Shown: positions 31,043 to 32,374 of the stretch, one piece after another
Numbering within the stretch: position 1 is the stretch's first letter
Layout: every line of letters begins with the position of its first letter
Program-made: the position numbers and the translations under genes
The notes under the pieces: model-generated
Database searches by the model: none
What the model was told of the DNA's origin: nothing
The model's input: the letters and a program-made list of their open reading frames with translations, nothing else
DNA from: Phaeoceros laevis
Taxonomy: Eukaryota > Anthocerotophyta > Anthocerotopsida > Notothyladales
NCBI GenBank assembly: GCA_049999765.1
Contig: JBNGIQ010005304.1
Span: 1 to 32,374 of the forward strand
DNA: 32,374 nt
Direction of reading: 5' to 3'

Positions 31043-31513
31043 GCAGCCCGCTCCGGTATATGATGATCGCAACGGATGGCATGACAAAAGAAATCGGAGA
31101 TCCCGCACTACAAAAGGCTGCCGAAGAATGTGGACCCTGGTGCTCTGATCGGCGTTCACATTGTTGGGGTATAGATGTTCAATCGAGTGTTCCAAACTTA
31201 AGTTCATGTGAATTATGGGAATGTGCGCAATGACCCGAATCTGATCGTGATATAGGATGTGATCAATACTTGGGAAGGCTTGCGGCCTAAGGTGTTGTAC
31301 GTTCAGATCCCTGGATCCCTGGACGGGGGCTCCCGGTCGCCGGTCGAAAAACCTGACGGGGTGTTCAATGGATAACACATCTGCACAAGGAGGTCTTGGC
31401 ATACAGTATGTTAGTGTGCTCGTGGCACGAATGTCCTTTTTTTCGATATCGTAACTCTAAATGCCCTTTTTAACAGAAAGCGGTTGGCGCCACCAAGTGA
31501 CCAAAACCTGTTC
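31043..31513. other. Intergenic, nothing recognised
   Basis: About 470 bp. No coding frame is supported and I see no repeat in it. Confidence 0.5.
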
Positions 31514-31605
31514 GTGTCCCGCGAGGGACACCCGATGGTAGGGCTCGGATGGTAGGGCGAGCCCTACCATGGGGGGCAGGCGGGGTTCGATTCCGAACCC
31601 CCGCC
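31514..31605. repeat. Cluster of three consecutive hairpins
   Basis: Three inverted repeats stand side by side. The first (31514-31531) is GTGTCCC, loop GCGA, GGGACAC. The second (31535-31570) is ATGGTAGGGCTCG, 10-nt loop, CGAGCCCTACCAT. The third (31579-31605) is GGCGGGGTTCG, loop ATTC, CGAACCCCCGCC with one bulged base. The third also contains GGTTCGATTCC (31584-31594), an exact Pol III B-box match. No full tRNA can be folded around it. A poly-C run follows at about 31628-31638. Confidence 0.85.
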
Positions 31606-31694
31606 AACAGCAGCCCCCTCTTGCCCACCCCCCCCCCCGGCAAGCATGGGGCTATGTGGCGGGCTGCCACCTTGTCGGGCGTGTGCCCCCTGCG

Positions 31695-31777
31695 TCAGCG
31701 ATGGGTTGGCGTTCTATGCAATTGTAGTTGCGTCAGCGATGGGTTAGCCTTCGGGCGATGGGTTAGCGTTCGGGCGG
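31695..31777. repeat. Imperfect repeats of GCGATGGGTT(A/G)GC
   Basis: GCGTCAGCGATGGGTTGGCGTTC (from about 31693), GCGTCAGCGATGGGTTAGCCTTCGG (from about 31731) and GCGATGGGTTAGCGTTCGG (from about 31756) are three related units, with a 38-bp then roughly 20-bp spacing. Simple local duplication. Confidence 0.7.
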
Positions 31778-31796
31778 CGTGCTGATGGAGACTAAA

Positions 31797-31864
31797 GTTG
31801 GGAGTGCAATTAAGATTCAAATAGTTTGGGGTTGGGAGTGCAATTAAGATTCAAATAGTTTGGG
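31797..31864. repeat. Perfect 34-bp tandem duplication
   Basis: The unit beginning GTTGGGAGTGCAATTAAG and ending TAGTTTGGG is present twice with no difference (31797-31830, 31831-31864). Exact identity implies recent origin or slippage. Confidence 0.93.
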
Positions 31865-31874
31865 GTAGTGAACA

Positions 31875-31944
31875 AGGAAAAGATAAGCACATTAGCATAT
31901 AAAGTGTAAAGGAAAGGATAAGCACATTAGGATATAAAGTGTAA
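31875..31944. repeat. 35-bp tandem repeat, two near-identical copies
   Basis: GATAAGCACATTAGCATATAAAGTGT (unit one) and GATAAGCACATTAGGATATAAAGTGT (unit two) lie 35 bp apart. They follow directly after the 34-bp duplication and precede an AT-rich run, TATATATAAATTTATAT. Confidence 0.88.
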
Positions 31945-32185
31945 ATATATATAAATTTATATCTAATATAAAAAAACGCACTGATTCATTATTAAAAAAA
32001 CCCGTTCGTCACATAAATTATCTCCGTTAAAAAGTGCTTTTTGGGGTTCGTCGCTATTTCGTGGAGAATAACGCTACTTTATTATGTACACCTAGCGGCT
32101 CTACATACTACGTACGCTAGACCATTTAAAGCACAAGTACCATAGGTGGCAGAACGATTTAGAGCACAACGGACAGAGGAAGCCA
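31945..32185. other. AT-rich spacer, nothing recognised
   Basis: AT-rich sequence with short A runs, giving way to mixed sequence with short CTACATACTACGTACG-like repeats at about 32100. No coding frame or RNA gene seen. Confidence 0.5.
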
Positions 32186-32190
32186 TCGCG

Positions 32191-32213
32191 GCTAGCTGGC
32201 TAGCTGGCTAGCT
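32191..32213. repeat. GCTAGCTG microsatellite (about 3 units)
   Basis: GCTAGCTGGCTAGCTGGCTA followed by GCT is an 8-bp unit repeated nearly three times. Each unit is itself partly palindromic (GCTAGC). Confidence 0.9.
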
Positions 32214-32288
32214 ACTGCGAGAGAGGAGGTGCGCCAGCCTACGGAGGTCAGGCGGTCCGATTTCCAGCACCGCTGGGCTCCCTAGGGG

Positions 32289-32344
32289 CAGGGCGGTGGC
32301 GCGAGGGAGGGCGCCTCCCTTCCTCCCTCGCGCGGTCCGCCCTG
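32289..32344. repeat. GC-rich inverted repeat at right edge
   Basis: CAGGGCGG-TG-GCGCGAGGGAGG (32289-32310) pairs with CCTCCCTCGCGC-GGT-CCGCCCTG (32322-32344) around an 11-nt loop. That is about 20 bp of GC-rich stem with one small internal loop. Confidence 0.85.
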
Positions 32345-32349
32345 GCAGC

Positions 32350-32357
32350 CATATATA
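32350..32357 (+). promoter_or_regulatory. TATA-like box CATATATAG at right edge
   Basis: ATATATAG just after the GC-rich hairpin. It could be the core promoter of a gene starting beyond the window on the plus strand. No transcript or coding sequence is visible, so this is only a suggestion. Confidence 0.25.
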
Positions 32358-32374
32358 GCCATGCAGGAGCTGGG

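Noticed and set aside
30374-31063. 229-aa plus-strand open frame
   Set aside because: It spans a three-copy repeat and one arm of the hairpin, has no recognisable domain and shows no coding-like codon pattern.
23507-31175. TGTTGGGGTATA at 23507 and about 31162 as possible LTR starts
   Set aside because: A shared 12-mer is expected by chance in a window of this size, and no matching CA ends, primer-binding site or target-site duplication could be found.

Overview
This is nuclear DNA from a land plant. Every recognisable gene is a plant or eukaryotic nuclear type, and most are split by short spliceosomal introns, typically about 80 to 170 nt. Two nearly intronless PLS-class pentatricopeptide (PPR) proteins with DYW deaminase domains, together with a USP-kinase-U-box protein, point to a land plant. 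The dense packing (about one gene per 4 kb), the small introns and the DYW paralogues ending in DRH or DLH fit a seedless plant such as a hornwort, lycophyte, other bryophyte or fern. I cannot tell which from this window.

Layout. Positions 1-4047 are gene-poor. They hold a broken PPR relic, two copies of an unidentified dispersed repeat, a tRNA-like relic and a short high-GC3 island. Then follow: a mitochondrial ribosomal protein mS29/DAP3 gene (7 exons, +, 4048-6158); an arginyl-tRNA-protein transferase ATE1 gene (6 exons, +, 7661-10177) that carries an assembly gap flanked by a 47-bp duplicate; a 14-exon enolase gene of the plant ENO3 type (-, 11099-13961) with a probable GC-AG intron; two paralogous DYW PPR genes head to head (14607-17404 on -, 17845-20400 on +); a 6-exon gene for a probable plastid DUF4864-like protein (+, 21244-22644); and a 9-exon gene for a USP / protein kinase / U-box protein (+, 25240-29552). 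From about 29.9 kb to the end I see no complete gene. That part holds a transposase-like relic, a long near-perfect hairpin, a cluster of three consecutive hairpins, several tandem repeats, and a GC-rich hairpin next to a TATA-like motif at the right edge.

The genes do not form a pathway. They are housekeeping or organelle-support genes: mitochondrial translation, N-degron arginylation, glycolysis and probably organelle RNA editing. The kinase/E3 gene is probably a signalling component. The exon models were built by hand from GT-AG signals, matching phase and family resemblance. The summed coding lengths of all five multi-exon models are divisible by three. None has been checked against transcripts.
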